From: Colletotrichum lupini | Taxonomy: Eukaryota; Ascomycota; Sordariomycetes; Glomerellales; Glomerellaceae | Reading direction: 5' to 3' | Length of the DNA stretch: 64,000 nt | Assembly (NCBI RefSeq): GCF_023278565.1 | Contig: NC_064675.1 | Span: 6,324,001 to 6,388,000 of the forward strand | Shown here: positions 34,373-47,584 of the stretch, piece by piece | Position numbering within the stretch: position 1 is the stretch's first letter | Layout of the letters: each line of letters starts with the position of its first letter | The notes under the pieces: generated by a model | The model's input: the letters and a program-made list of their open reading frames with translations, nothing else | Told to the model about the DNA's origin: nothing | Database searches by the model: none | Made by a program: the position numbers and the translations under genes

Positions 34373-37300
34373 CTAATTAATAATTAAATTCTATTATTAT
34401 AAATTAGTAAGGTATCTCGCTATATAGAAGAGACGACTTTTTAATACTATATAGGATAGGAGATTCGTATTAATTAACTTTATAAAAGTAAATAAAAAAG
34501 GAGGCGATTCTTAAATACTATACGGAATTAAGTAATCGTAGCCCTTTATTACTTACGAGAGGTCGACGTTTATTACGTTAAACTACGTTAATTAACGGAA
34601 CTACTTAAGTAACTAGCTTTTTACTATCGCCCCGAGTAGCTTTTTTATTAAACGACTTTTTTATAACCGGCCCGTAATTAGAAATTAACTAGTTAAATTA
34701 ATAAAAAGAAATACTTACGTAACGACTACCTACTTAATTAATTAGTATAACGAACGAGCTTAATAATACGGTATAAAAGAGTACTACGTAATTAAAAAAG
34801 GGGATTTCTAAACGTAAACATTCTTACTTAGTAATAAAAATAACCTTATAAAAGTTATTAAACTAAGAGATCTATAGTATATAAAAAAGTTTATTATTAT
34901 AAGGATTTTATAAATATAACCTTAAGCCCGTAATCTAAATAACCTCTTTATAGCTCCCTTAACTACCCCCTAGGTATTATTTAAAAATATAATATAGGGG
35001 ACGGTTTAACGAGGGAAGAGGGGATTTAGAGGTCTTAATAGTATCGAGTTAAGAGTATTATAAATCTCAGAGATTAATTTAAAAAGAAAGCGGCTACCCT
35101 AAAGTAGTCCTGCGACCTTTCGCTAGAGTTATTATTAACTTAAAAAAAGGCTAAAAAGACGAGGATTTAAGGGGAAAAGAAAAGAATCCTCTAAAGGGCT
35201 ACTAAAGGGCTTCTTTTTATACTAGCTCCTAGTACGAGATTACTAATTTCGAGAAATTAACTAAGTAATAAAAGGGATCGCTAGTAAGCGATAATTACTT
35301 AACCATAATTAAGCTATAAAAAAGACTACTTAAAAGATATAAAATAGGGTACTAAGAGGCTATAAAAAATAAGATTTCTAAGGTATCTAACCCTATTACG
35401 TATAAGTAATAAATAGGTATTTTTTAATAAGTCTTTAAAATCTACGATCTTATAAAAAAGAGGGCTTAACTTCGTTAACTATACTTAATAACTTATATAG
35501 TTCTTAATAGCTTATATAGCTCTTTTATGAGCCGCCCGGTATTTACTTTTAACTATTCTTACGGAATACTACCCTAAAAGAGGTAGGTCAAAGAAGGAAG
35601 CTATTTAGAGATTATAAAGAGTACGAGGCTTAGGAGGCTAGAAATATACGGGATAGTAAAAATCGGTAATTAGTAAAGATCCTAAGACTAATTACTATAT
35701 CTTTTTATAGTAATATAAATATTTATTATTATTATTATAAAAAAAAAGAACTACTAAAACCTACCCTTTTATACTAAATAAAAAAGAGGATCTTAGTAAG
35801 TACGATAGTTAGCGATTTAAAAGGGTAGTAGTAATCGCTAAAAATAGTAAAAATAAAAGTAGTAGCGAGATAGCGAGAAGAAGTGAGAACCTCTTAGACT
35901 TTAATAAATTCGTTAAGTAGTAAAAGTACGGATTTATTATAACTAGCGCGCAGATTAAATATATCCTCGTTAAGATTAAATATACTAATAACCGCTAATA
36001 TAAGCATAAGCTAGAGTATAACCCTTAGTAAGTTAGAATAGAAAAAAAGAGGACGAAACCCGATCCTAAATAAAATCCTAATCCTTTATAAATAGGTAAA
36101 TATTAACCCGGATTATTAGAGGACGTAGATATATAGAATTATAGATTAGCTTAATAATAAGTAAATTAACGTAGTATTAATCTATTTAACTAAGGTCTAT
36201 AAGAAAAAGGGGCTATAAAGGTAACCCCTATTTTACGAGATCGTAAACGACCTTAGCTACTAGCTAAATAAATAGTTCGTAAGCGCAAGCCTAAGAATTA
36301 TAAAAATAGTTAATAAATTCTTTTACGGGCAAGGGGTATTACTAGCGCAATTATAATCGTAAGAGCTATACGAAATACTAATAGCGATAATTATAAAAAA
36401 GGAATTTGTATTATAGAACTAGGTATAGGTCGATAGAGCGTATAATCGTTTTAATAAATTTAAAAAAAAGGTAAACGACCCAGATTTCCTCCCTATAATT
36501 ACTAATGGAAATCTATTATTACAAAAGGATATACTGAGGTAAAATATAGTACTAAAAGTACGATAATTAATAATTTTGCTTATTTCGATCTATAACTCGT
36601 TACCGTTACTAACGCGAAATTTAGTACCGATCGGTTAATAAAAAAGGAAGTAAACGACCCGAAGTTACTAATAGTACGCAGCGACGCAGGGATTATATAT
36701 AAATACTAAAAATCTAGTAGTAAATATAAAGTAATTTATAAACCTTAAAAAGATCTTCTTAAAAGAGAAATTATACTCTAGGGGGAAGTATAAGGTCTTA
36801 TAAGAAACCCTAACGATATTTTATAATTATTACGAAAAAGTCGGAATTAGGGAATATTAATACTATTTAGTAATTAATATCGTACTTATAAGCAAAGCCT
36901 CTAATTATTATTATAAAACGGTGCGTAATCTTAATTAAAACGACTTTTTTAGTATAATTAACGTAATCTAAAGCCGCTTCGAGACTTATAATAAGAACCT
37001 AGAGCTCCTATCTAAGCTACGAGCGATTTTTTATATATTTATAGCTAGGATAATAGAGGGCAAATCGTAAGTAAAGATCCTTAAAGAGCTTATCGATCGA
37101 ATCGATAAGCTAGTAAAAACCTAGCTAAATAAGGGGATAAATAAGCGGAAAGTTAGATATCTTTATACCGTAGTCTAGTATATATTAAAAATAAAAATAA
37201 CCCTATACTAAGCACCCGAAAACTATAAAACGCTCTACTTAAGGCTAAGATCTAGCTTTAATATTAAAATAAAAATACCGCGCTAAACCTATCTCTAAGT

Positions 37301-40300
37301 ATATAACGGCCCTTATTAATAATATTAGGTCGATTAAACGTATAATAAAAAAAGAAAAGAGGTTAAATATAGTAATTACTAATAAGGAGGCCTAGATTTA
37401 TTAAATAAGTAGAGATTTAACTTATAGGTAGGGTAATAAAAAAGGTAATACTATATTTATAAAAAGGATAGATATTAGTTAAGTAACTACTCCGAGGAAG
37501 AGCGTACTAAATTATATAAATAATATAAAAAGTCGAGGGTAGTAAATAGTAAAACTAGCCCTCGTTAGTTTAACTAATTCTTTATTATATATAAGGGCAG
37601 ATCCGGGGGTACGGAACTTAGTAATAGTAGTTAAAATAGCGGCCTAAAGTATATACCCCCTATAAGAGATTCGGAAAATAAAGAAGATCTTACCCCCTAT
37701 ATTAATAAATTAGATTATAATAAAATCGACGATATTAACTACTCTTTTTTTACCTTATTAGCCTCTAGAGGATATACGAGGCTAAACGAATAGAGGGTAA
37801 TAAAAGCTCTTAATAAGTAGGCTTTTATTTACGAATAGTAAGGGAAGGTCCCTTAGATAACGGATATAAAAGTAGCCGAAAGGGCGAATTTAATAGGGCT
37901 AAAGCCCATTTTCTTAATAATTAAGGAAAAGACGCTATCTTTTTTAATATTTAAAAAAAAGGAATATAGTACTGAGTATATTTAGGGGTAGCTAGAGGGG
38001 TCCTTTTTATACTACTTAGATCCCTCGAATACTAAGCTTATATAAGTATTTTATATAAGTAAAAAGTACGGCCTAGACGATTTTTATAGGATTATCCTAA
38101 ATACTAAGGTATTATAATAGTTAACTAGAGGAAAAGGGTAATTCTAGGTACTATAGAAAATCGCACTAGTAACGCTTAATACGTTAACGGCGGGTATTAT
38201 AAGGATTAATTTTAGTTTAAGTAAGGAAATCGTTGCCCTAGGTATAGTAAAAGTAGAGACGTACTTCGGAACGATAACTTTTTATATTTTACCCGTTAAT
38301 ACCCCATTTCTCTTATATTTAAAAGATATAGATTAACTAGGTATTATATTTAATAATATAAAGAATAGAATCTCTAGCGGTAAGTACTTTGAAATAGTCG
38401 AACGACGATAGGGGTATGCGTTTATAAAGCTTACTAAAGATATAAAGTTAATTAATTACTTAACGAAAAGTAAGCTTAGAAGACTATACTAGAGATTCGG
38501 GTACCCGTTAGTTATAAGGCTATATAACCTCTTAAAATAATTAAGTAATAATAATATCGAAATGTGGGCGCTAGAGTAATTAATAAAAGTATATTACTAA
38601 TGCTAAATAAATGCGCAGAGCCTATGTAAATTTAAATTTAAATTGCGTAATAAGCTTAACTTTAACTAGGAAATCGTTATTAATATTTTCTATTTAAATA
38701 GTTAGCTAGTACTATATATAATCGACGTAGCTATATCCTTTTAAGTAGGGCAATTCCTCTAGGATCTATAAGTAAAAATAGTATAAGTAGCCCTACGAAA
38801 AAGCTAGATTAATATATACTAGGGACCGCTAGACGGTATTAGAACCGATACTAGTACTAGCTTTAAGTCGGTAGAATTTAGGGATAATACGACGGCCTAC
38901 GGTATATAGTTAAAAGTTATACTCGTTAAAGCGTACTATAGTATTAAAAAGGTAGAGAGGGTATATTAGTAATTAAAAAGGGCGTTTAGAATTATTAAAG
39001 AGGAAAATCCGGATTTTACTAACGACGAATGCCTCTAAATAGTACTTAAATACTATAACGATACTATAGGGCCTAACGGACTTATACTAACGCTATTAGT
39101 ATTTAGAGTATATTTAAAAACGACCTTAGCCTCGCTACTATTACTAAGTATAAGCTAACGAGCCTAAGTAATTAAAAAAGTAATACGAGTACTACGTAAA
39201 GTAAGTATAAGAAAGTAAGTTAACGAGGTAATTATTATATATAATAGGCCCGATATAGGGGATAATTTAGATATATTACTAAATTCGGATATATAAGTAT
39301 AGCGCGAAATTACTTAATAGTAGGCTAGGCTATATAAGTTAATTTCCGTTAACGAGCGCTCTTATATAGTTATAAGAAATCGTAACTAGCTATTTAAAGT
39401 GTTAATTACGGTAGTTAGACCGTATTATATAGATCCTAACGAAGTAATTTCTAACCTATAAAAAGAAGAAGAGCTAGGAGAAACTATATAACTCGCGGTA
39501 GAAGTATAAGAAATTATCCTTAATAAAATCGTTATAATAATACTAATAGATAACGAGGAAAAGGAAATTGCTAAAAGGGTATTAATACTACCGGCGAGAC
39601 GTTATAAAAGACTATAATAGTAAGCCCTAACGCGGTAATTTATTATTAGTAACGAGGTAATTAATACTTTTTATATAATAAAAAAGAAAGCCGATTTTAA
39701 GCTAGTAATTAAACTACGTAAAGAAGGCGTAATTATAACTATTAGAAAGCTATATAAGGGATTAGATCTTATTAAAGTAGATACTTTTCGTAATCGAGGG
39801 GTCTATCGATTTATCCTATACGACTTAAAAAAATATATAAACCTCCGCATATTTAAATTACGAATAGTTTATAAAATTAAAGAGAAAAGAATACCCTAGC
39901 CGTACGAGAAGTCTAAATACGTAATTTAGGGGTACGGCGACGTTAAAAAGGTAACGCTACTTATATAATCGCTTACTATATAGCGCTATAGCTAACGATT
40001 AATAATAGTATTAATAGCATTGCTATAAAAGAAGGGATATGAGATTTAGAGCCGTAATATTACCTAGGCCTATACCTAATCGGCTATAGGGCTTATAAAG
40101 AAAATCCTAGCTTATTTACTAAAGGAAATAGCTAGTAAGTACTTAGAAAGTACGATTATTAAAGTGCTTAAGCTACTATATAGGCTCGTAGAATCGGGTA
40201 CCTATTAGTAGGCTACTTACTACGATTTTTATATTAATTAATTATTAATAGTTACCTCTACGTACGACCCGTGCTTACTAATTATAGAATATAAAGGCGA

Positions 40301-40793
40301 CTAATTTAGGATCGTTAAAATATAAACCGACGATATATTAGGCCTATTTAATATTAACCTTATAAAAAAGGAGGATAAGGAGCTTTAAAAAGCGGGCTTT
40401 ATAATAAAGCTAAAAGAGGTCCTTATAATAAATACCCCCCTAGTATTTAACGGTAGGATTCTTATAATTAAAGGGAAAACCGTCGTTTTTTAATAAAAGG
40501 GGTAGGGTGAGAAGATTAACCTCGTTAATTTAAACGTAATTAATATTAAAAAGTAATATAAGGCTAAGCTCGCGCGAGGGGTATATATTATAAATATTTA
40601 TTAGCCTAAAGCGACTTTTAATTATATTAAAATAGCGTAGGTTATAAATCTAATTAAACGAAACGTCGAAGTACTTAATAAGCGGCTTAAGTAGTAATAA
40701 ATAAATCTTAATCGAGGTCTCGTTTACTACCCGATCGACTTTATAACTAATAAGCTCTACGTCTTTATTAATAAGTTATTTATAAATAATAAC
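34373..40793 (+). pseudogene. Copia gag-pol remnant, left part (gag, protease, integrase, RT, start of RNase H)
   Basis: No open frame survives, but one plus-strand frame aligned locally shows copia landmarks. The gag knuckle near 37449 reads Y-x2-Y-x3-R-Y-stop, which equals C-x2-C-x3-G-C-W with every change a G-to-A. The protease region near 38165 keeps LNTLTAGIIRI and ILPVNTPFLLYL. The pre-integrase region near 38480 reads SKLRRLY and RFGYPLVIRLYNLLK. The RT region has YEKSKYVI, GYGDV, VTSTYDPCLLI and TDDILGL (40326-40343). The sequence stops at 40793, where the gypsy element enters RNase H. Confidence 0.85.
40789..40793. repeat. Target-site duplication ATAAC, left of the gypsy element
   Basis: ATAAC directly precedes the left gypsy LTR and recurs at 47580-47584. 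It lies in copia RNase H. Confidence 0.9.
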
Positions 40794-41017
40794 TGTTACG
40801 AAAGGGAACTTAAGGCAGGTCGGAACGCTACTATATTAACCTAATTAACTAAAGACTTAATATAAAGAGGGAAAAAATAGAATAGTAAATAAAAGCTAGC
40901 GAGCTAGCTCTTTAGGCCTAGCGGTCTAGCTCGTTACGTAACTACTAAGAGCTTAGCCTCGTAGCCTAAGGCTAAGCTACGGGGCCTATAGGGGCCCTAA
41001 TACCTATTATTATAATA
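40794..41017 (-). repeat. LTR of the gypsy element (left on this strand), 224 bp, heavily RIPed
   Basis: Starts tgttacgaaaggg and ends attataata, which aligns with gccgtgaca of the other copy through C-to-T and G-to-A changes only. Same length as its partner. Confidence 0.92.
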
Positions 41018-43479
41018 TTACCCCCCCCTCTATACTAGAGGGCGCTATCCGTAGCGCTAAAAAATAAACCTCTTAATTACCCCTTATTTTAGCAAATCTA
41101 TAGTTATAATTACTACTATTATATTATTATCGTCCCTTAGTAATAGCAAATCGCTAGCCGCGGTAGCTTTTATTTATATATTTAGGTTCCGTAGCGGACC
41201 CTTAATAATTAAGTATTAGTAATAGAACGCTTATAGCGCCGCTAACGTATACCTAAAGCTCTTTACGTCGTACTACGTCGGATCCGTATCGTATCCTTTC
41301 TAATCCGCTTAGTACTATAACTTTCCCCTATATAAGCATAACTTAACTATTTTAAAGACCTCGTACTCTGGCTTACCGTCGTCGTTAGCGATTAGCGGTA
41401 GTAGCTCTTAGTTCTACCTAGGTAATAAGTCGTTAGTAGCCTTCTTTAGCTTATTTAAATAAAAAACTAGGTATACCCGGCTATTTATTAATAATTCTAC
41501 GACCTATATACCCCCCTATTTAGTACTAACAATAGGTTATAGGCCGGCCTATAGCTATTATAGTTTATTCGCGTCGGCGGACTTTTAGTACGAGGTATTA
41601 ATAAAGACCTAGTCTCTTATTTTTAAGTCGTCTAAGTACTAGTAGTAGTCGGTATACTTTTTATATCGTACCTAAGCGACTTTTATATTACCCTTAGTAA
41701 TCTCCTAGGCCTTATATATTCCCTTAGCTATACGCTACGCATTAGTGCGGTTTAGTTTTTTTTTTATAAAGCCGAATTAGCGGGTTCGCTTAGACTAGTT
41801 AAAAGAAAGCCGTGGCTAGTAACTAAATTTTATTTTATATAGTAATAGCCCCGTAGTCTCGCTAGGCTAGGTAGTATAAGCGAAGTCGACCGTAAGTAGT
41901 ATATTACTCTAGTTATCTTAGTATTAGTTAACTAGTAGTCTTAACTACTATAGGATATATTAATTTAGTACCTCTATTTAGCCGTCCGTTTATAAGTAAT
42001 CTACCGTTAATAGCTATAGCTTAACCCCGTAGATCTTATAGAGCTCCCCTTAGAAGTCGGAAATAAATTAGGGGCCTTGGTCCGACGTAATAGTTTTTAA
42101 TAAGCCGAAGATAAGTAGCACCCGCTTATAGAATATCCGGCTTATATTTTTTATTATAATAGTCTTATAATAAGGAATAGATATTGCCCTTTTACCTAGG
42201 CAGTCTATTACTACTTATATATTATTAAATCCTTTTTAATCGGTGGGGATAGTTATAAAGTCGGTAAAGATATATTACTATAAGTAGTTAAGTATTAATA
42301 GCGGTCTTAGCTCCCCTAGGGGTTTATCGCGCGGCTTTTATAACTAATAATAAGTATAATAGTTCCGAACGTATTAGTAAGTATTTACCGTTAGGCCCGG
42401 CTAGTAGTACCGCTATTTAATTATTTTTATAACCTTATTGCGCCCCGGGTGGGCGAGGAGTTTTTATTTATAGACCTTACGAATAACTATAGTACGGAGG
42501 TTCTCCTCCTCGGGTACTACGAGTTTCCTATTTATTATTAGTAATCCGTTATTTTAAATAAACTAGCGCTCGCGTTCTTTAGTTACTAGCGCTTATATTA
42601 GTACGAGAGACGCTATAGTAAGGTCCTTATTAAGCTTTAAAATCTTTTTTATTAGTAAGTACCCCTATAGCTCGTTTTGTAATAAAAGTAAGCTAATTAT
42701 AAGCTATAGTTAGCTAATAGCGGCGCCTAGTAGCGCCCGTAGCTCTACTACGATATTAAAAAATAGTAGTCCTAGTAGTATAAGGACTTATATCCTATTA
42801 GCCTTTTTTAGTACTTATTAAGTATAAATATCTTTTATTTTTTATAAGAGGGCGTTAGCTAGTACGTTCTCCTTTCCCAGGCGGTAGTAGATTTAAAAAT
42901 TAAAGTCCGCTAGTATACCGGCCTAGCGGGCTTATTATAAGTTAAGTAGGCGCTTAGTTATAAAGAATAGTAATAGTTAATAATCTATAATAATATCGAA
43001 CCTATATTTATAGCTTACGAGCTCTACGCGCTATTCTTTTAGGTATAGCACTATTACTAGCATTTTTTTTATTATAAATAGTATAGTTAAGCTTTATGCC
43101 GCTTATTATTTTTAAGTAAAAGGCTACTAAGTACTATAACTTATTATCCTCTTATTACTATAGTAGCGCCCCGGTATATACCGAGTTAGAGGCGTCTATT
43201 TCTAGCTACGTTAATAGCTCTAGCTTAAAATAGTAAAGGATAGGCACTAACGTTAGCGCTAGTTTTATAGCTTTAAAAGCCGTCTCATAGCTAGCGCTAA
43301 AGTTAAAAAGAACTCCCTTACTTATTAGCCTCGTAAGGGGCCTAGCTAGGCGGCCGTAATTTTTTATAAACCTCCTATAGAAGTTATAGAACCCGAGGAA
43401 AGACTAGATGCTCTTGAGTAATATAAGTAGTTTCTAGCCTCTAATTATAAAGACTTTCTCCTCGTCCGGCTATATGCTT

Positions 43480-44160
43480 TTTATTAAAACTACGAAGCCT
43501 AAGTACTTCGTAGAAGTAACGCTAAATTCGCACTTCTTAATATCTATTTATAAGCCTACTTTTTATAAGTAGTCTAGTACTTTAATAACGTGTTCTTAGT
43601 ACTAAAGAGGGTCGTTAGAAAAGATTAGGATATTATCTATATATATTATATAAAAGTCGTCTAAGTACTCTATTAGTATCTCGTTTATATATTACTAATA
43701 CGTAGTAGGCTTATTATAGAGCTTAAAGGGTACTACTTTATACTTATATACCCCGTAGCGGGTTCTAAACGTCGTTAAGTCCTCGGAGGCTAAGTCGAGT
43801 TAGATATAATAAAAGGCCTGCTTAATATCTAGCTTAGTAAATACCTTTGCCCTACTTAGCTGCGCGAGGGTCTTATTAATAAGTAGTAGTAAGTAGCGGT
43901 CTTTTTTTATAACCTTATTAAGCTTATAGAAATAAACGTAGAAGTATAGGCTACTATCGTACTTTTTTATAAATAGCGTTAGTAATACGAAAGGAGCATT
44001 ACTTAGCTCGATAAATCCCTTCTATAAGTGCTTTAGTAAATAGGCCCTTATAGCCTCTAGCTCGGGCACTAACTACTTATATAAAGGGTAATAAGTTAGC
44101 TTCTCTTTATTACTATTTAAGAGCTCGATCTTATAGTTATACGGCTTATAAAGCGCTAAT
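43480..44160 (-). pseudogene. Gypsy reverse transcriptase remnant
   Basis: Approximate limits. The catalytic box reads IIYIDNILIFSND at about 43625-43650, where the second Asp of Y-x-D-D has become Asn (GAC/GAT to AAT). The downstream GFVVxxKG-type and EHVIKVLDYL segments are recognisable. Frame is interrupted by several TAG/TAA codons. Confidence 0.8.
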
Positions 44161-44783
44161 ATATCGCTAGTAGCCTTATTAAAAACGTCGGTCTAGGGCC
44201 GTAAATACTTTAATAGGTTCGTTATTATAAAGTCGCGAGTAACCTAGTCGTCGTTATATAAGGGGTCTACCTCTTCTTTCTTATCCTCTATAATACGGTT
44301 AAGCTTATAAAGTAATATAGAGCCTATCTTAACGTCGTTCCGCCTTAGGTTTTTTTTAAAAGCGAGAGCGCTAATAAAAATAATATCTATTTATACTATT
44401 ACTAAGTATAGTTTTTATTACCTAGCCCTCTCTATAGGGGTAATACTAATACTGTTAAGAGCGCGTTCTATCTTTTTTATATTCTTAGCCTCGTTTAATT
44501 ATTATATTTAACGGGCTATCGTTTTTAGTAAGTATAGTAATATCCTAATCGGTGTGCCCTTTACTTACTACTACTAAAGCTTTTAGTTATAATAGGTTAT
44601 ATTTATCTCGAATAGGTCCTACTAGCGGTTAGTATCGATTTAGTATTATACCTTAATAACTTCCGGGGTATATAGGTCCTCGATATCCCTAATAATAGTA
44701 GAGGGCGTCTTTTATAGCAGTAGGTCCTTAGGCTATATTAGACGTTAGTAGCGAATATTAGGGTTTACCCCGTAGTATTCGAA

Positions 44784-44794
44784 CTACTTCTACC
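44784..44794. repeat. 11-bp direct repeat left of the short element
   Basis: ctacttctacc, repeated exactly at 45242-45252; read as the target-site duplication of the 447-bp element. Confidence 0.75.
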
Positions 44795-45241
44795 TAGCGC
44801 ACATACCCATTCAAATCAATCAAACAAATAAGTCAAACAAATAGTCAAATATAGGATTTTCAGCAAGTCAAACAATCAAATATTCTAGCCCGTATATTTG
44901 ATATATTTGATCAAATTTAGAATCTAAGGGTGGGCCCGAATATACCAATAATATACTAAGAAATTACGGAAAAAAAAGGGGCCGCCCGGACCCGGATTCG
45001 AACACCGGACCTCCGGAATTAAAGTGGACCCGCTCTAAAAAATTCGGCGTCTTCGGCGCCGTATCTACTACACTATTTACACCTCTAAGGTGCTCTTACC
45101 CCTACTCTATTCTATGATAACTAATCAGTCAAATCAATCAAATATTTGTCAAATTTATCAAACAATCAAATATGGCGCGAGAAATGAGCCAAATAATCAA
45201 ATATGAACGTTATATTTGATTTGTTTATATAGGTATAAGCG
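44795..45241. mobile_element. Short non-RIPed element (447 bp) nested in the gypsy element
   Basis: The sequence abruptly regains CA-rich composition. It is flanked by an 11-bp direct repeat (ctacttctacc). The ends are weakly inverted: GCGCACATACC at the left and, on the other strand, CGCTTATACC at the right, each followed by AAT/CAAAT motifs. Caaat/tcaaa motifs are frequent in both arms. The middle (minus strand about 45080-44985) has tRNA-like promoter boxes: TAGTGTAGTAGATACGG (A-box-like) and GTGTTCGAATCC (B-box-like). It could be a MITE of a type making 9-11-bp duplications, or a tRNA-derived SINE. It codes for no protein. Confidence 0.7.
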
Positions 45242-45252
45242 CTACTTCTACC
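45242..45252. repeat. 11-bp direct repeat right of the short element
   Basis: Exact second copy of 44784-44794. Confidence 0.75.
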
Positions 45253-47355
45253 CTAAGATTAGGTCGTAGCGGCCCGTATTAAGCTAAAGGAGGGGTGCTT
45301 TTAAAAGGACCCGTCGATTAATATATAGGTTAGCGGTCTATACTATACTAGTATTATTTAATCGCTCTCTATTAAATCCGGTAGTAGGGATTAGGCGTTA
45401 TAATTTGCGGGATAGGGCTATATAGAACTATTATAATAGAGGGGTTACGCGGTTATTTATAAATCCGTACTTATTAGCTCCCGTATTAAATAAGGCTCTT
45501 AGGTAAATTCTATATTTATTAAATACTAGTATAAGCTCTATCTTAAGGGGCTGGCCCCTTACGAGATTTTATAAGTTTATTAAATTAATTACTAATCTTC
45601 CGTCCTTTTTATACGTATCCCCTAGCTAGGAGTTTACTTTTACTAAGGGTTCTAGTTTTCTAAACCCGACTCTATTTTAATAGGGCCCTCGGTAGTATTA
45701 ATAGCGGCTATAGTAGTCTTTAGCTTCTTAGGGCAGTCCTTAGAAATATATTTAGTATTATTATAAATAAAATAAGCGCTACTATTCTTAAGCTTTTAAT
45801 ATAGGGCTTTAGGGATCGTCTCGTAGGTAGAGGTGCGACCTCGGTCCTATTTAGTACCTCTAGTACCTCTATTATTTTTATTATTTTTATTATTTCTACT
45901 TAAGGTCTAGCGAGTCTAGTTAGAAGCCTTAACCGGGCGGTCCTTTATAAAAGGGGGCTATATTACGTTAGCTAGCTAAGTAACGTACTTAGTATACTTT
46001 TAAAAAGTGGCCGTATTATTTAGGTACTTTAATATAGCTTAGTTATAAAGATATATAAGTAGCTTATCATAAAAACGGCGCTTTTATTAAGATTTTAAAA
46101 GCTTATTAATACGCGCGAGCTTAGCGAACGTAGAGCGCTTTTAGTAGACGTTTTTAAGTATAATTATAAGTACGTCTAGCTTACGACTAGCGTCGTTTAT
46201 AGTAGTCGGGCTAGTATAAGCCGACTTAAGCTCGTAGAGTAGCTACTCGGCCGTAGTAATCTCGTTAGAGGTTAGTATTAGGTATATAAACTCCGTAGCA
46301 CTGCTTCTAATCTTATTAATAATATACTCTAAGTAGTACCTATCCGTATTATAATTAGTATTTTCTAAGCGCTTTATAATATACTAGAGCTAGTAATCGA
46401 ACTTAAGGCTAGTATTATTACTTATAAAAATAAGTACGTTAGGTATTTTCTAAGAGCCGTAGGTAATAGGATAGGACGAGGCTAGAGTAGTCTCGCGGCT
46501 ACCCTATATTTTTAAGTATATTAATTATTATTTTAGCGCGCTAAGGATAGCGGTATCTTAAATAGAGCTAGCCTAGGAGCCGTTCTTTAATTACTTTAGT
46601 CTTTTAGCTATAGCCGTATTATTAATATAGGCTCGGGTAAGGGCTTTTTTTGTAATATAGAGCTTTATAGTAGTAGTACGTATAAGGTCGAGGTTCTTAT
46701 AAGTTATTACGTATAAGCGCTCTATATTATTACTTAGCTAGCTAATAATAAAAGCTAGGACCTACTCTAATTAATACTAGGTAATATATATCTTTAGCTA
46801 CTATTTAATTTACTTAAGTAAGGTCTTTCTATTGTTTTTAAAATATAGCTCCTAAATAAGGTCGAGGTCGATATACTACTTAGTATTCTTTTTAAAGAGG
46901 ATATCGTTATGGCTATAGATAAGCAAGGTAAGCTAGTTAGCTACGTTACTAAAGTATACTAAGCGATCGGCCTAGGTAGTAGAGGGTAAGAAGCGCTTTA
47001 CTAGCTAGTTAGATAGCGTAACCTTAAGGTTAATAACTAGGAGCTTAGCGCCTTTATTAGGGCTTACGACGCTTTATTAAGACTCGTAGAAGTAGCGACT
47101 CTATTAGAAGCTATTAGTATAAAGGGAGACCTAGCCTCTTTAGTTATATTCTCTAACTATTGCGTTTAGTAAAGGGGGTATATATTTAGGGAGTATCGAT
47201 TACGCTACTTATATACGATTAATTTAATTAGCTATTACTTAGCTCTCTTATACGCTTTCTTAGTAAGGGTAGCTAATTAGTATAATAAGTAGTTAATTAA
47301 TTAAGATATTATCGTTTTATCTCTAGAGAATAGTTAATTAAGCGACGTTAAGTAG

Positions 47356-47579
47356 TGTTATAAAAGGGAACTTAAGGTAGGTCAGAACGCTACTATATTA
47401 ACCTAATTAACTAAAGACTTAACGTAAAGAAGGAAAAAATAGAATAGTAGGCAGAAGGTAGCGAGCTGGCCCTTTGGGCCCAGCGGTCCAGCTCGTCACG
47501 TGACTACTGGGAGCTCAGCCTCGCAGCCTAAGGCTGAGCCACGGGGCCTATAGGGGCCCTAATGCCCACTGCCGTGACA
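47356..47579 (-). repeat. LTR of the gypsy element (right on this strand), 224 bp, partly spared by RIP
   Basis: Starts tgttataaaaggg and ends ccgtgaca. The last 150 bp keep normal CA/TG content (for example gtccagctcgtcacgtgac), unlike all neighbouring sequence. It keeps the canonical TG...CA ends. Confidence 0.92.
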
Positions 47580-47584
47580 ATAAC
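47580..47584. repeat. Target-site duplication ATAAC, right of the gypsy element
   Basis: Second copy of the 5-bp duplication, directly after the right gypsy LTR. Confidence 0.9.

Larger units (their letters stand above)
40794..47579 (-). mobile_element. RIP-degraded Ty3/gypsy LTR retrotransposon nested in the copia element
   Basis: A 6,786-bp element with 224-bp LTRs and a 5-bp ATAAC duplication on each side. It lies antisense to copia. Minus-strand translation near 43500-43800 gives gypsy reverse transcriptase: YGVYKYKVVPFKLYNKPTTY, then YIN, YLDDFYIIYIDN in place of the catalytic Y-x-D-D, and ILIFSND, EHVIKVLDYL. Its polypurine tract (minus strand, run of eight G at 41028-41021) adjoins the LTR at 40794-41017, confirming the orientation. 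Integrase and RNase H should lie between about 41100 and 43300, and gag between about 45300 and 47300, but they are too eroded for me to delimit. Stops are mostly TAG/TAA from CAG/CAA. Confidence 0.92.

Noticed and set aside
44985..45110. Functional tRNA gene in the short nested element
   Set aside because: A-box and B-box-like motifs exist, but the T stem does not pair properly, the loop lacks T33, and the acceptor ends do not match. I treat it as a promoter-like remnant.
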